From: Chionoecetes opilio
Lineage: Eukaryota; Arthropoda; Malacostraca; Decapoda; Majidae
Reading direction: 5' to 3'
DNA length: 64,000 bases
Assembly (NCBI GenBank): GCA_016584305.1
Contig: JACEEZ010016126.1
Span: 442,001-506,000, forward strand
Every line of letters starts with the position of its first letter. The stretch's first letter is position 1. A program made the translations under genes and the position numbers. This document shows positions 1 to 15,758 of this stretch, piece after piece. The notes under the pieces are model-generated. The model made no database searches and had not been told where the DNA came from. It saw only the letters and a program-made list of their open reading frames with translations.

Positions 1-421
1 AGGTTGATTATTCTGTTCCTCCTCTTCCTCTACCACATCGTATTAACAGGTGAAGCTTTATCTTTCTTTCCTTCATTATTCTATCAGACTGTATGTTATT
101 ATATTCTTTATTTAAACGGCTATTAATTACACATATGGCTTAAAAGGTGGATAAGTTAAGGCAGCAAGTAATCTAAGCGGGCTTTTTGTTACTTTTTTTT
201 TGCCCTTGGCCAGTCCTTTGTGATGTATGAAAAAAAAAAAAAAAAAAAATCACCCCTCCTTATCTCTATCCAATTGTTGCCTTCATAAATCGGGGCTAAA
301 ATCTAATCTACCCAGGGATACAAGGGAAGGAGGAAGAGGAGATCTAGGGAAGGGAAGGTAAAGTTGGTAATGATGATCTATTTTTCGATATGACACGAGA
401 ACTCGCTTGACGGGGGCCGCT

Positions 422-422
<1 letters not shown>

Positions 423-468
<46 letters not shown>
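423..468. repeat. Poly-A run
   Basis: About 46 uninterrupted A. The rest of 1-690 is AT-rich with no exon or element that I recognise. Confidence 0.9.
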
Positions 469-470
<2 letters not shown>

Positions 471-689
471 AGACTAGCTAGTTATATTTAAATAAAAAAA
501 TAAAAAAATATTAAAATAAAGGGCTGGTTGCAATAGTGGTTTGTGTTGTAGTACTTAAAAATAAATACATGCACTGGTTGGCTTGTTTGGGATTTCCCTT
601 CCTAACTCGTTGGCTACAGAAGTATCTATTAATGTCTCAGTGTGTAACAGTACCGAAATAGTATTTGGCTAACCCCCCTACCTACATTT

Positions 690-824
690 TTTTTTCTCTC
701 TCTCTCTCTCTCTCTCTTTTTTTCTTTTTTTCTCTCTCGCTCTCTTTTTTCTCTTTTTTCGTTCTCTCTCTGTCTGTACTGTCCAACCATTCCTCTCATG
801 TCTCTTGTTACTTTTCTTCTTTGG

Positions 825-892
<68 letters not shown>
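690..892. repeat. CT microsatellites
   Basis: Two CT tracts (about 695-717 and 826-892) separated by T-rich sequence. Confidence 0.95.
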
Positions 893-895
<3 letters not shown>

Positions 896-1309
896 TGACT
901 TGTCAGTTCTGTGATAAAGAGGTACACGCGAGGACGTTCAAAAGGAGAAGCTATCTATTACACAAAAAAAAGCAGCAAAATAAAACATTAGGCGTGATGG
1001 AGCAAGCAGTTTGGGAGGCGAGCCAAGGGGAGCAAGGGGAAGATTTAGTGCCAGGACAGTGCCACGAGGGGAAAATGAGGGGAAGGTGCCAGTGGGGAGG
1101 GGAAGGTGCCAGTAGGGAGAGGGGAAAGTGCCAGTGGGGTGTAGGGCGTTGTCTGGGGCGAGAAGGGCCAAGGGAGACGCGACGGGGGGAAGTGCCAAAA
1201 AAACCTCAACAAGACCCAGAGTTACTAAGACAAGATGAGAGAGCAAGGTGCCAGGACAGAGGGGAAGTGAGGGGAGGAGTGCCAAAGGGTGCCAAGAGGA
1301 AGGAATGAG

Positions 1310-1760
1310 GGATGCGGGTGGTGAGTAAGGAAGGAAGGAGGGAGGGATAGGGAAGGAAGGAGGGAGGGATAGGGAGGGAAGGAGGGAGGAAGGGAGAGAC
1401 AGGAGATGGAGGAATGAGAGATGCGGGTGGTGAGGAAGGAAGGAAGGAGGGAGGGAGGGTGGTGAGGGATGGAAGGAGGAAGGAAGGAGGGAAGGAAGGA
1501 GAGGAAGGGAGAGACAGGAGATGGAGGAATGAGGGATGCGGGTGGTGAGGAAGATGAAGGGGAAAAGAGAGAACGAGGGAGGGATGGGGAGGAGAGAGAG
1601 GGAAGGAGGGAAGGAGGGAAATGAGGGAAGGAGGGAAGGAAGGAAGGAAGGAAGGAAGGAATGAGGGAGGGACAAGAAGGAGAGGAGAAGCTGGAGGGGA
1701 AAAAAGTGAAGGAAGGAGGGAGGGAGGGAGGGAGGAGGAGAGGAGAGGAGGAAGTAGAAG
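1310..1760. repeat. GGAAGGAGGG polypurine tract
   Basis: About 450 bp of irregular GGAA/GGAGG repeats on the plus strand with longer internal duplications (GAGACAGGAGATGGAGGAAT recurs at 1,395 and 1,510). Potential triplex-forming sequence. Confidence 0.9.
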
Positions 1761-1876
1761 AGGGTAAAAAAAAGTGTCTGAGAAAGGAAAGGTGTTTGAG
1801 AGGGTAAGAAAGGGATGTTGAAGGGCTAAGTATATATAAATGCATAAACTTGTCACGAATAATAGGAAAAAAATAC

Positions 1877-1992
<116 letters not shown>

Positions 1993-2125
1993 ACAATAAC
2001 GACAATCCATAATTCACGTTACTAGAAACAAGGAAGTACTACTCTAAACACTAACGACTTGGGAGAAGCGTAGTGAGGAAATATTTAATTATACAAGTAG
2101 CCCTTTAGCTGGTTCGTGGTTTCAC

Positions 2126-2467
<342 letters not shown>

Positions 2468-2681
2468 TAATTTATACCATGTTCCTACCCTTAAAAAGAT
2501 AGCCTAAAATATGGGCACAGCACCTTATATAAATCTTCGTTATCAAGACTTCACAGGACCGCCTTTAAGGATCGCGGGAGATTGCTTCAACGCAGGTAAG
2601 CTTAGTGAACCGAAGCTCTTAGGTGAGGGTGGCGAGGCAAAGGAAATACTGGATAATTCTGGCAAGAGTTATTCACGTCAG

Positions 2682-2759
2682 CTGTGTGTGTGTGTGTGTG
2701 CGTGTGCGTGTGTGTTCTTGTGGTGTGATAGTAAACATTGCCACGCCCTACCTCCCTTT

Positions 2760-2821
<62 letters not shown>

Positions 2822-3158
2822 TTTGTGTCCGAGCATTAGTGAAGCAACGAAATCCCATCGGTCGAACAAACACAGACCAATTAACGAACATCTCAGTGGA
2901 CACACACACACACACATACATACACATATACACACACACTTGCGCTGCTGACGTCATGCAGGCTTAACCGACTCGTATGTATGTATGTGTGTGTGTGGTG
3001 GTGTGTGGTTGTGTGTGTGGTGTGGGTGTGTCGTGTGTGTGTGTATTATGTACGTAGTATGCGCGTGTGTGTGTGTGTGTGTGGGTGTGGTGTGTGTAGT
3101 GTGTGGTGTGTAGTGTGTGTATGTAGATGTATGTATGTGTGTGCTGTGCGGTGTGTGT

Positions 3159-3215
<57 letters not shown>
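2682..3215. repeat. GT, CT, TGTC, CA and GT microsatellite cluster
   Basis: GT at 2,682-2,713; CT then TGTC at 2,763-2,822; CA at 2,900-2,938; long imperfect then perfect GT at 2,980-3,215. The stretch 3,216-3,560 beyond is AT-rich and featureless. Confidence 0.95.
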
Positions 3216-3216
<1 letters not shown>

Positions 3217-3561
3217 CGCCCCGTCATGGTTGCTGCATAGAACTATTCTCTCTTAGCTGGTAATTATAGTTATAATTTTTTAAGTTTTCTTCGCTGTCTT
3301 ATATTTTTTTCTGTACTTTGATGTTTTTTCTGTTTAGTTTTCTTCACTGTTTTTTTTCTTCTATCTGAGTCTCAGTAGCATGACTTCCATATTAATTCAA
3401 AGTACATATATATTTTTTTCCGATACCTAACAAACAATTTCTTCCTAGTCTTCGATCAGTGTTTTTGAGTATTTTATACGAAGACATATAAGCAAGTTTT
3501 TCTCGACTCAATATACGGTTACGTGAGGGTATAAAATAAGACAACAGGCCTCCTAAAATAC

Positions 3562-4017
<456 letters not shown>

Positions 4018-4094
4018 CCCTCAGCACAGGTGTTCTTTAAAAGGCTGCTGATTCCCCTCGGCTAGGATAGAAACAGGCGGTGAGTGATAGCCAG

Positions 4095-4552
4095 TGTTGT
4101 CAGTCAGTCAGTTAGTCAGTCAGTTAGTCAGTCAGTTTTGTCAGTCAGTCAGTCAGTTAGTCAGCCAGTCAGCCAGTCTTGTCAGTTAGTCTTGTCAGCC
4201 AATCAGCCAGTTTTGTCAGTCTTGTCAGCCAGTCAGTTAGTCAGTCTGTTTTGTCAGTCAGTCATGTCAGTTAGTCTTGTCAGCCAGTCAGTTAGTCAGC
4301 CAGTTTTGTCAGTCAGTCAGCCAGTCTTGTCAGTTAGTCTTGTCAGTCAGTCAGTTAGTCAGTTTTGTCAGCCAGTCTTGTCAGTCATGCAGCCAGTTTT
4401 GTCAGTCAGTCCGTCAGTTTTGTCAGCCAGTCAGTCCGTCAGTCAGTCAGTCAGCCAGTGTTGTCAGTCAGTCAGTCAGCCAGTGTTGTCAGTCAGTCAG
4501 TCAGCCAGTTTTGTCAGTCAGTCAGCCAGTGTTGTCAGTCAGTCAGTCAGGT
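4095..4552. repeat. GTCA tetranucleotide minisatellite
   Basis: About 450 bp of GTCAGTCAGTCAGTTAGTCA-type sequence with TTTTGTCA and CTTGTCA variants that form a longer irregular period. Confidence 0.95.
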
Positions 4553-4753
4553 GGCTTGTTTACCTGTTTGGCTAGACCGTTTATCAGTTAATTCTCGTGT
4601 TGAACCACTATTGGGTTAGACGGATAATCAACTTGTAAATCCATCAACTACTGCATTGGGTGGATGTCGGTCACGCAACAAGTCGGTCTGCACGCTATTA
4701 TGTTAATCAGTTTTTTTTTTCTCACTCATGCTTCGTATTAGCCAGTTCTTTTC

Positions 4754-4793
<40 letters not shown>

Positions 4794-4799
4794 CGTTTG

Positions 4800-5938
4800 C
4801 CGCAGGGGGTATAGTTTAAACGTCTCGGAATGGGCGGTAACGATGGTGGTCGGAGAAAAGCCTCCCCCCCCACCCGCGTACCCACAACCCTACCCAGTAC
4901 CCACCCTGACGTCACCCTTACCGAGCCTGCGGGGGCGCTTTGGGGGCTCGTCCGGTGGGATGAAGCGGGTTATGAAGGACTCGGCGGCGGTTCTGCGAGA
5001 TGACGTCATAGTGCACCGCCCTGTATACATAGATAGAGGCCGGAGGGACCCATATTCCCGAACTCGGAAACCACATACTGTCATAGAGATGCGAGTATGT
5101 GGTTTCCGAGTGAAGACGCGTGGCTGTAACTCCGAAACTAACCACAGGATTTTCTCGGAAATACGCTCATTGTGATTACCATACAAAGTAACCCTGCTGA
5201 TTTAAGGATACCAAACCTACCCTAACCTGACGTGTTCAAGAGTAAACGCGACATACTGTTCCAGGAAACGGGAATATGCCGGAGGGACCCACGAGTCACT
5301 GGGGATGAATGTGGAATGCGTGGTCTACTGTTATAGTAAGACCAAGGATGAATGTACTGGACCTGGCGACTGATAAATCGGAATTCCGTGGGAAGCATCT
5401 CAGCGGCGACTCTTCAGTGGTTACAACACGGCCTCACCACCCACCGGACATACACAAGTCCGGCGTGAGTGGAGGCCTTTCCTTAGTTGGTGAGGACGCG
5501 GTCATATATGGACATACCACATCTACATCCATGTACACATCTGGCCTGCCAAGAAGGCTCATCCCTGCGGCCTGTATACCATTGCAAAGACCGCCGAGTT
5601 GGAGCCTAGACGAGGTTCCTCCCTCTCCCATACCATCAGCAGCCTCCTTGTCCTGAGCCACGGCCTTCTTAGACGGCCGTGCCTGAGCCCAAGGACGAGC
5701 GGCGCCTGGCTGACACACAGGGGGCCTCGGATGTGCTGCTGACAACGATGCCACTCGATTTTGGGCGATTTGGGGATAATGTTAACAAAGCTTTCAAGAA
5801 TATCGACTTTCTTTTCGTGACAAATTTGAGTTGGAGCAAGTTAGATCAACTGACTATTTATCTTATTATTATTATTATTGATAGTAGTCAATTGATCGAG
5901 GGAGCAAATGTATCGCATCGGGGAGGACGCGACATCAC

Positions 5939-5940
<2 letters not shown>
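4800..5940. other. GC-richer non-repetitive stretch, function unknown
   Basis: One of the few stretches of the left 18 kb with little microsatellite DNA and many CpG. It contains two TGACGTCA words (4,907 and 5,001), a TATACATAG word at 5,024, a perfect hairpin, and opposing open frames of about 100 codons (plus 5,309-5,656; minus 5,754-5,434) that match nothing I recognise. A CT microsatellite flanks it at 4,757-4,791. Confidence 0.5.
5062..5113. repeat. Perfect 17-bp hairpin
   Basis: ACTCGGAAACCACATAC and its exact inverse GTATGTGGTTTCCGAGT are separated by 16 bp. A flanking direct repeat GCCGGAGGGACCCA occurs at about 5,039 and 5,278. Confidence 0.9.

Positions 5941-6004
<64 letters not shown>
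5941..6004. repeat. GA microsatellite
   Basis: About 31 GA units. Confidence 0.97.
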
Positions 6005-6006
<2 letters not shown>

Positions 6007-6174
6007 TGGTGCTGGAGGCTGAAAGGGCGACGCAAAAGACGGTTTGACGCGGTTATAACTCCTTGGACGTTTACTTAAGGCGAGGAGTGGACACGGGTGT
6101 ATGGAATGGAGAGGGGAAGAGGAGGAGGTGCCTGCATGACTAGAGGGCAAGATTAGGAGGAGAGAAGAGGGGGG

Positions 6175-7000
6175 ACTGTATGACTGCATGGGACGAGGAG
6201 TGGGAGAGAGGGAAGGGGACTGCATGGGGAAGGGATTGGAAGAGGGGAAGGGAACTGCATGAGGAAGGGATTAGGGAGGAGAAGGGATGGGGACTGCATG
6301 GGGAAGGGATTAGGAGAGGGAAGGGGGGATGCATGGGGAAGGGATTAGGAGGAGGGAAGGGGGGATGCATGGGGAAGGGATTAGGAGGAGGGATGGGGAC
6401 TGCATGGGGAAGGGATTAGGAGGAGAGGATGGGGATGCATGGGGAAGGGATTAGGAGGAGGGATGGGGACTGCATGGGGAAGGGATTAGGAGGAGGGATG
6501 GGGACTGCATGGGGAAGGGATTAGGAGGAGGGATGGGGACTGCATGGGGAAGGGATTAGGAGGAGGGATGGGGACTGCATGGGGAAGGGATTAGGAGGAG
6601 GGAGGGGACTGCATGGGGAAGGGATTAGGAGGAGGATGGGGACTGCATGGGGAGGTATTAGGAGGAGGGATGGGGACTGCATGGGGAAGGGATTAGGAGG
6701 AGGGATGGGGACTGCATGGGGAAGGGATTAGGAGGAGGGATGGGGACTGCATGGGGAAGGGATTAGGAGGAGGGATGGGGACTGCATGGGGAAGGGATTA
6801 GGAGGAGGGATGGGGACTGCATGGGGAAGGGATTAGGAGGAGGGATGGGGACTGCATGGGGAAGGGATTAGGAGGAGGGATGGGGACTGCATGGGGAAGG
6901 GATTAGGAGAAGGGATGGGGACTGGATGGGGAAGGGATTAGGAGAAGGGATGGGGACTGCATGGGGAAGGGATTGGGAGGAGGAAAGGGATTGGAAGAGA
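6175..7000. repeat. 35-bp minisatellite, about 22 copies
   Basis: Unit GGAGGAGGGATGGGGACTGC followed by ATGGGGAAGGGATTA, strongly homogeneous in the middle and degenerate at both ends. Purine-rich; each unit holds four short G-runs. Confidence 0.95.
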
Positions 7001-7314
7001 GAAGAGAGGGGGTCTGAATTATGCATGACTAGAGAGCAGGATTAGGAGAGGAGAGGGGGACTGCATAGGGAAGGGATTGGGGAAGAGAAGAGGGGAGGGG
7101 AAGGAGGGGAACTACATGAGGAAGAGGATTGGGGGAGAGTGTAGAGGGGAGGGAGGGGAAGCAGACCGCACATATCCCGCCCACCACCAACTCCGCACAC
7201 TTATGCACACTTACTTCCGCGAGATATCAGGTTCCTCGACTCAAACAGAATTGCCACCACCTGCTCACCCTTGCCTAGCCTAGCCCGCCCTTCTATCTCC
7301 ACCCTGCTCTGCTT

Positions 7315-7420
7315 AGGGCCGACGCCTCACCCTGCCCTGCCCTTCCCTGCCTTGCCCGTATACCCTGTCCTGCCCGTATACCCTGCCCTGCCCTGCCCTG
7401 CCTGCCCTGCCCTGACTCTC
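7315..7420. repeat. CCTGC repeats
   Basis: CCCTGCCCTGCCCTGCC runs interleaved with two CCCGTATACCCTG words. Confidence 0.85.
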
Positions 7421-7514
7421 TTTGGTTGGGGAATTTCAAGTTTAGCAACACATCTTTACTTTACTTTATTAATGATTATTAAAAGTCTATTGATCTTGGT
7501 AAATACATTGATAC

Positions 7515-7690
<176 letters not shown>

Positions 7691-8047
7691 AGAATGTCAT
7701 ACAGGAAAAAAAACTAATAAGCTTGAATATGTGTAGCACAATAACAGAGCGTAGTTTTATTAACTTCTTTTCACTTGGGAGTTGCTTCCCAGTGACTAGT
7801 CTTTCCTACAACTCAGCCTACAGCGTAATAACTCAGCCTAATTCCGTGCTGAGTCTAGTATTACCTAACATTATGGTGCAGGGAACAATGAGCAGGCAAC
7901 GTCACCGCTCGTAACAGCCTGGTTAATTTAATGGCTAATGACCGCCTTCTATCATGCCAGTGCGTGTCTTTACCTGCATATCTAAGCCATAAATCTCGTC
8001 CACTAAGCGATGCATCTTGTAATTTGGCAGCATTTAGGTAACCGCTC
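7691..8047. other. Unique-looking stretch without recognised feature
   Basis: Contains a short direct repeat (TAACTCAGCCTA / CAACTCAGCCTA). No exon bounded by splice signals and no transposon match seen. Confidence 0.6.
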
Positions 8048-8184
<137 letters not shown>

Positions 8185-8464
8185 TTACGTCTGCTTATTA
8201 GAAATTCGTGTTTAGGGATTTATTTTCTTTTGTCATTGTCCTAATTTCGAAAGGAGTAGAATCACAAGGAAACAACTCAATCTGAAGAACAAAGCAGAGA
8301 ACATTAAAAATAAACAGCATCATAATTACGGTTCGCATGCCTGGCAATGTACAGGGAGGAGGGGGGAGGCTAGGTGGTCAGTGTGTCATGAGCGGGAGTC
8401 GAACGGGTGATCATAGGAATTAGGAATAGGAGTTGAGTGTTTTTTTTCATTTTTTTATGTGTTG

Positions 8465-9345
8465 TGTTCGTGCGTCCATCAGTGACACCCTTACAACTCC
8501 TGCTCCTCCTCCATCAGTATAACAACCTCAAAACTCCTCCTCCATCAGTGACAACCTCAAAATTCCTCCTGCTCCATCAGTGACAACCTCAAAACTCCTC
8601 CTCCTCCATCAGTGACAACCTCAAAACTCCTCCTCCTCCATCAGTGACAACCTCAAAACTCCTCCTCTTCCATCAGTGACAACCTCAAAACTCCTCCTCT
8701 TCCATCAGTGACAACCTCAAAACTCCTCCTGCTCCATCAGTGACAACCTCAAAACTCCTTCTCTTCCATCAGTGACAACCTCAAAACTCCTCCTCCATCA
8801 GTGACAACCTCAAAACTCCTCCTGCTCCATCAGTGACAACCTCAAAACTACTCCTCTTCCATCAGTGACAACCTCAAAACTCCTTCTCCTCCATCAGTGA
8901 CAACCTCAAAACTCCTCCTGCTCCATCAGTGACAACCTCAAAACTCCTCCTCCTCCATCAGTGACAACCTCAAAACTCCTCCTCCTCCATCAGTGACAAC
9001 CTCAAAACTCCTCCTCCTCCATCAGTGACAACCTCAAAACTCCTCCTCTTCCATCAGTGACAACCTCAAAACTCCTTCTCTTCCATCAGTGACAACCTCA
9101 AAACTCCTCCTCCATCAGTGACAACCTCAAAACTCCTCCTGCTCCATCAGTGACAACCTCAAAACTACTCCTCTTCCATCAGTGACAACCTCAAAACTCC
9201 TCCTCCTCCATCAGTGACAACCTCAAAACTCCTCCTGCTCCATCAGTGACAACCTCAAAACTCCTCCTGCTCCATCAGTGACAACCTCAAAACTCCTCCT
9301 GCTCCATCAGTGACAACCTCAAAACTCCTTCTCCTCCTCCTCCTT
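8465..9345. repeat. 32-bp minisatellite, about 26 copies
   Basis: Unit CATCAGTGACAACCTCAAAA followed by a variable CTCCTCCTCCTC end that gives 29- and 32-bp variants. Higher-order similarity is visible: the run of variant ends at 8,690-8,880 recurs at about 9,040-9,200. Confidence 0.95.
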
Positions 9346-9597
9346 GCATACTGACAGCCCCTCAAATCTCCTCCTCCTCCTCCTTCTCCCTGCATACTGA
9401 CAGTGACAACCCCTTGAGTGAGCCAACAAGGGGGTGACGTCAGCGCAAAGTCAGATGTCAGCCGTTGCAGCGTCACAGCCACGAGTAGCAACAATAGCAA
9501 TGCAAGCAAAGACCATGACGGACGCAAGACGAAACCACAACAACAGCCATCACGACTTCACGACTTCCGCTGACCAAGCTACACTACAAGGACGTAT

Positions 9598-10012
9598 TAC
9601 TGAGTGAAGGGGTGGCGGAAGGGAGCGAAGGAAGGGGGTTGACGGGGTAGGAAGGGGCATGGGAGAGTAGGAAGGAGCGAAGGAAGGGCTTGATAGGGTA
9701 GGAAGCGGCGAGGGAAGGGGTTGCTCGGGTAGGAAGGGCCGAAGGGAAGGGGAGTTCAAAGGGGCGAGGAGGGGGTTGAAGAGGGTATAGGAAGGGGGAG
9801 GGGGATTGAAAGGGGGATGTAAGGAAGGGTTAAGGACGAGTAGAGGGGAGACGTGAAGGATGGTAGGAAGGGGCAAAGGAAGGGGGGTTAAGAGGGTATG
9901 AAGGGGTGGAGGAGGGGGGCGAGAGGGGTTGAAGAGGGTATAGGAGGGGAGAGGGGGATTGAAAGGGACGTATAAGGAAGGGTTAAGGACGAGTAGAGGG
10001 GAAAAGTGGTTG
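9598..10012. repeat. GGAAGGGG polypurine repeats
   Basis: Irregular purine-rich repeats with a duplicated block (GAGGGGGATTGAAAGGG... GGAAGGGTTAAGGACGAGTA at about 9,800 and 9,955). Confidence 0.85.
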
Positions 10013-10109
10013 GGTCAGGTTAGAGAAGGGAAGGATGGTGTGATGGCGCCCCGGTTATAACGTCATCTCCGCAAAGAACAGGTAATCGTTCTCTTCCGCT
10101 GGGTGATGA

Positions 10110-10277
<168 letters not shown>

Positions 10278-10365
10278 ACACAATCACGGTCGAGAATAGC
10301 AAAGTTCGCTGTCTTTGTTTCAATTTGAATAAGAGGATTTGCATTACCAACTGAAACTAGGGAAC

Positions 10366-10530
10366 TGACACCACCATCAACACCACTAACAACAACAGAA
10401 ACACCATCACCACCACGAACAACAACACCATCACCACCATTAAATTAACAACAACAACACCATCACCACCACCACCACCAACAACAACACCATCACCACC
10501 ACTAACAACAACAACAACAACAATACCACC
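10366..10530. repeat. ACC/AAC trinucleotide repeats
   Basis: CACCACCATCACC and AACAACAAC words alternate over 160 bp. Confidence 0.93.
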
Positions 10531-10686
10531 ATGGAAACCCCGAGCTTAAGTTTTTACATCATCCACATACATCACGGTAATAATTAATGATACAAGACAT
10601 TAGGCAGATAAAATAGAAGAAAAAAAAGCAAGATCCTGTCAGATACTTGCGGGTGGGGCGTGTAAATATGGTCAATTTACACCATG

Positions 10687-11234
<548 letters not shown>

Positions 11235-11391
11235 ATAGACCTTTAGCTGTCTCACTTTATCTGATAACTTAAATGCCAGCAAATTCCGTGAGTAACAAAC
11301 AGCAAAGTATTCCTGTTTCTGATTCTACAGTGCACGGCCAAGCCTTTTCTTATTTTTTATTCCGGACGCGAGATAAGGTAACTGGAAGAGG

Positions 11392-13158
<1,767 letters not shown>

Positions 13159-13408
13159 GTGTCATGTAAAGTCAAGGCTACAAACTAACATATCGTGCTG
13201 AATTAATTACAAAATGGGGTTAGTATTCTCTCTCTTTTTACTTTATACTCTCTTTACTTATACTATGTTGTTGTATTCTTTACTGTATGCCTTCGAGTGA
13301 AAAATTACTAAGTATTACTAATTTCATCATTATTACTCATCTACTAACCCCGCTTTGTAATTAATTCAGCACGATATGTTAGTTTGTAGCCTTGACTTTA
13401 CATGACAC
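13159..13408. repeat. Fold-back element with about 63-bp arms
   Basis: The arm at 13,159-13,221 (GTCATGTAAAGTCAAGGCTA, then CAAACTAACATATCGTGCTG) is the near-perfect inverse of 13,344-13,408; about 120 bp of TA-rich loop lies between. Looks like a MITE or fold-back transposon remnant. Confidence 0.85.
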
Positions 13409-13409
13409 A

Positions 13410-13475
13410 GGAACTATTACGTGTAGGTCTCGCGGCCTCTTGTAGCTTCTTATTTTCTTATGTTCTTATGATTTT
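13410..13475 (+). mobile_element. Dispersed retroelement end, copy 1
   Basis: GTGTAGGTCTCGCGGCCTCT followed by TGTAGCTTCTTATTTTCTTA is shared with 16,010-16,085 (plus) and 42,905-42,975 (reverse complement). It sits directly beside the fold-back element at 13.16-13.41 kb. Confidence 0.7.
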
Positions 13476-13916
13476 ATGACACATCAGCAGACTTGAACCT
13501 GGCGTGGTGTTTTGTGGTACAGGCCAGTGACCCCCTTGATCTCACCTCGCGTGGGCGTGGTGCTACTATTCTCTCTCCTCTGGCCCGGGCTGAACGCACC
13601 TCCCCCACACCCTCCCTCACACACCTCTCCCCACACTTATTGGTAAAGATCGCAGAAAGTATGGGAGAGAGGATGGTAATATATATGTAAATAAAGATGA
13701 AGAAGAATAAATAATAATAAGAAAATAAAGATAATGATTAAAAATAATGTCAAAGAAAGAGGACAGTGTGGAACGGAAGATGGTGGAAACTGCTCCTCCC
13801 CTTCCCCACACGGCCACACCACTACCCCCGACCCAAGACCCGTCCATTATACAGCTGCCGCCCACACGCCCGCTAACATTACTATATTGACCTACCGCTT
13901 GCTTGCGGTAGCAATT

Positions 13917-14330
13917 TGTGGTTTTTAAGGAATATCTGGAAATATCATGTCATTCTGAATTGGCTGAAATAGGGATTTCTAATCATTGTAACCGTAAACT
14001 TACTCCAGATTCGTGTTCAGCATGCCTGAAAACTGCTAGGAACAAAATTTCAAGCAAATCTATTTTTCAAAAAATATTGCAAATTTTGCAAGGGGGTATG
14101 CCTTGATTTTTTTTTTAAATCACGTTTTTTTCAATAACTAAAAAAAATATGGCAGATAAGTGCAACATGTATAGAGAAGTACATATGAAGTAGATCAAGG
14201 GCTATCATTTGGCGTAAAGCAAAAAAATATTGATTGGTAAATAACAGAGAAAATAGTATATTCGTACATTTAAACAAAACATACATTTTCTCGACAACCA
14301 TGGGGTGTTTTGACAAACCGATTACTGCCG
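13917..14330 (+). repeat. Dispersed repeat, copy 1 (about 400 bp)
   Basis: From TTTTTAAGGAATATCTGG through CAAGCAAATCTATTTTTCAA to the ACATTTTCTCGACAACCATG region it matches 41,955-42,330 at roughly 90 percent by eye, in the same orientation, with small indels. No coding capacity; type unknown. Confidence 0.85.
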
Positions 14331-15199
14331 CATGTAGAACACGTCAAGATGAACCTTTGTTACTTCGATAAGTTTTCTTCTACGACTCATAGTTTTGCGG
14401 CAAAATAACAAAAACATTGATCGTCGTCAATTTTGGAATATTTTTGAGCAGCCAGAAATCCGAAAATATTTTTTTTCGATCGATAATTGGAAATGGCGGG
14501 GATACAATTGTAGATCCATCCATTTACAATAACTTTTGATGGGTAAGTGTTGCTGTGTGAGAAGCAAGTTGTGAGTTGAACGCTCGGGTTCTGGTTCTGC
14601 TGGATCTTCTATATTCAAACTATGAGAGCAAGGGAATACTCGATCGTCATGCAGTACAGCAACCACTCAGTCATGAGCTGGACACACATGGCCCTACAGA
14701 GGCGCCGCTTGAAGGTAAGTTTGTAGCTTCCCGCCACTGTACTGCCGTGGGTGAGGTGCTTGATGGGAGGAATTTATTTTGTGTCGCCACTCGCCACCCT
14801 CCCTCCCTCCCGCTACGCTCGAGTGGCAGCGGTGAACTCCACTACGGGAATGTTGAATCATGAACAAGGGAAGAGTTGACAAGATTGTTAACGAAGGAGA
14901 CGAAGTTGAAGAGGACCTATGAAGCGATACTATAAAAGCAACAAAGCGTTACAAAGGTCACAAGAAGAAGAAGGGATGCATGTGTCGACTGCATAGCCTA
15001 CTGGTCGTTGTCCCCGCGTCAAAAACAGGCTTATTTTATAAAGAAAACGTGTTATATCACATATAATTTAGCGTTTCGCTGTGTATGTCCTCGGAATGAC
15101 CAAGGTCATTCCTTCCCTAAGGAACGACCTTGGGAATGACGTCCCCGCTAGCAGGTCACCACATGGTTTGAACTTGACAGGGCAAGGGCAGGCTGGCGA
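14331..15199. other. Stretch without a supported gene
   Basis: One consensus-type plus-strand donor (GAAG/GTAAGT at 14,715) and a small imperfect palindrome at 15,094-15,141 (GGAATGACCAAGGTCATTCC and inverse elements). No exon on the minus strand fits the giant gene. Confidence 0.5.
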
Positions 15200-15725
15200 G
15201 GCATTCCGCGGTAATAATGGACGAGTTTCGCGGTCGTTTTCAGACACCGACTATCTTTTCGTGGCCTACAATAGGGGCTTGTTCTAATGGAGATAGTTTT
15301 ATTTTGCGCAAACCAGAAAAAAAAAAAAAAATGAAAAAAAAATTAAACCTAACCTAACCTTATAGGACCAACTATTTTTTCTTGGCCTACAATAGGTGCT
15401 TGTTCTCATGGTGCTAGTTTTAGTTTGCGCAAACAAAAAAAAAAAAAAAAAAAAAATGAAAAAAAAAATGAAACCTAACCTAACCTTATGTTTTAATGAA
15501 ACCTAACCTAACCTAACCTAACAGGTTTTAAAGAAACCTAACCTAACCTTAACCACATTTTTTTTTTTTTTTTTTTGGTTTGCGCAAAATAAAACTAGCA
15601 CCATTAGAACAAGCACCTATTGTAGGCCAAGAAAAAATAGTTTGTGTCTCTGAAAACGAACGTGAAACTCTCCTCCATTATAACCGTTTTTATGAAATCT
15701 AACCTAATCTTAATCACAAAGTATA

Positions 15726-15758
<33 letters not shown>

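Noticed and set aside
4084..4619. Open frames of 84-163 codons rich in VSQSVSQ
   Set aside because: Translation of the GTCA minisatellite; three frames are open at once.
5309..5754. Opposing open frames of 115 and 106 codons
   Set aside because: No recognised domain, no splice context and no codon pattern favouring either strand; kept only as part of the unassigned CpG-rich stretch.
14576..14715. Plus-strand exon ending at GAAG/GTAAGT
   Set aside because: A single good donor, but no acceptable start or acceptor upstream and no similarity to anything recognised.
15340..15550. Chromosome end (telomere)
   Set aside because: TTAGG-type runs are only 2-4 units long, interrupted, and flanked on both sides by ordinary sequence.
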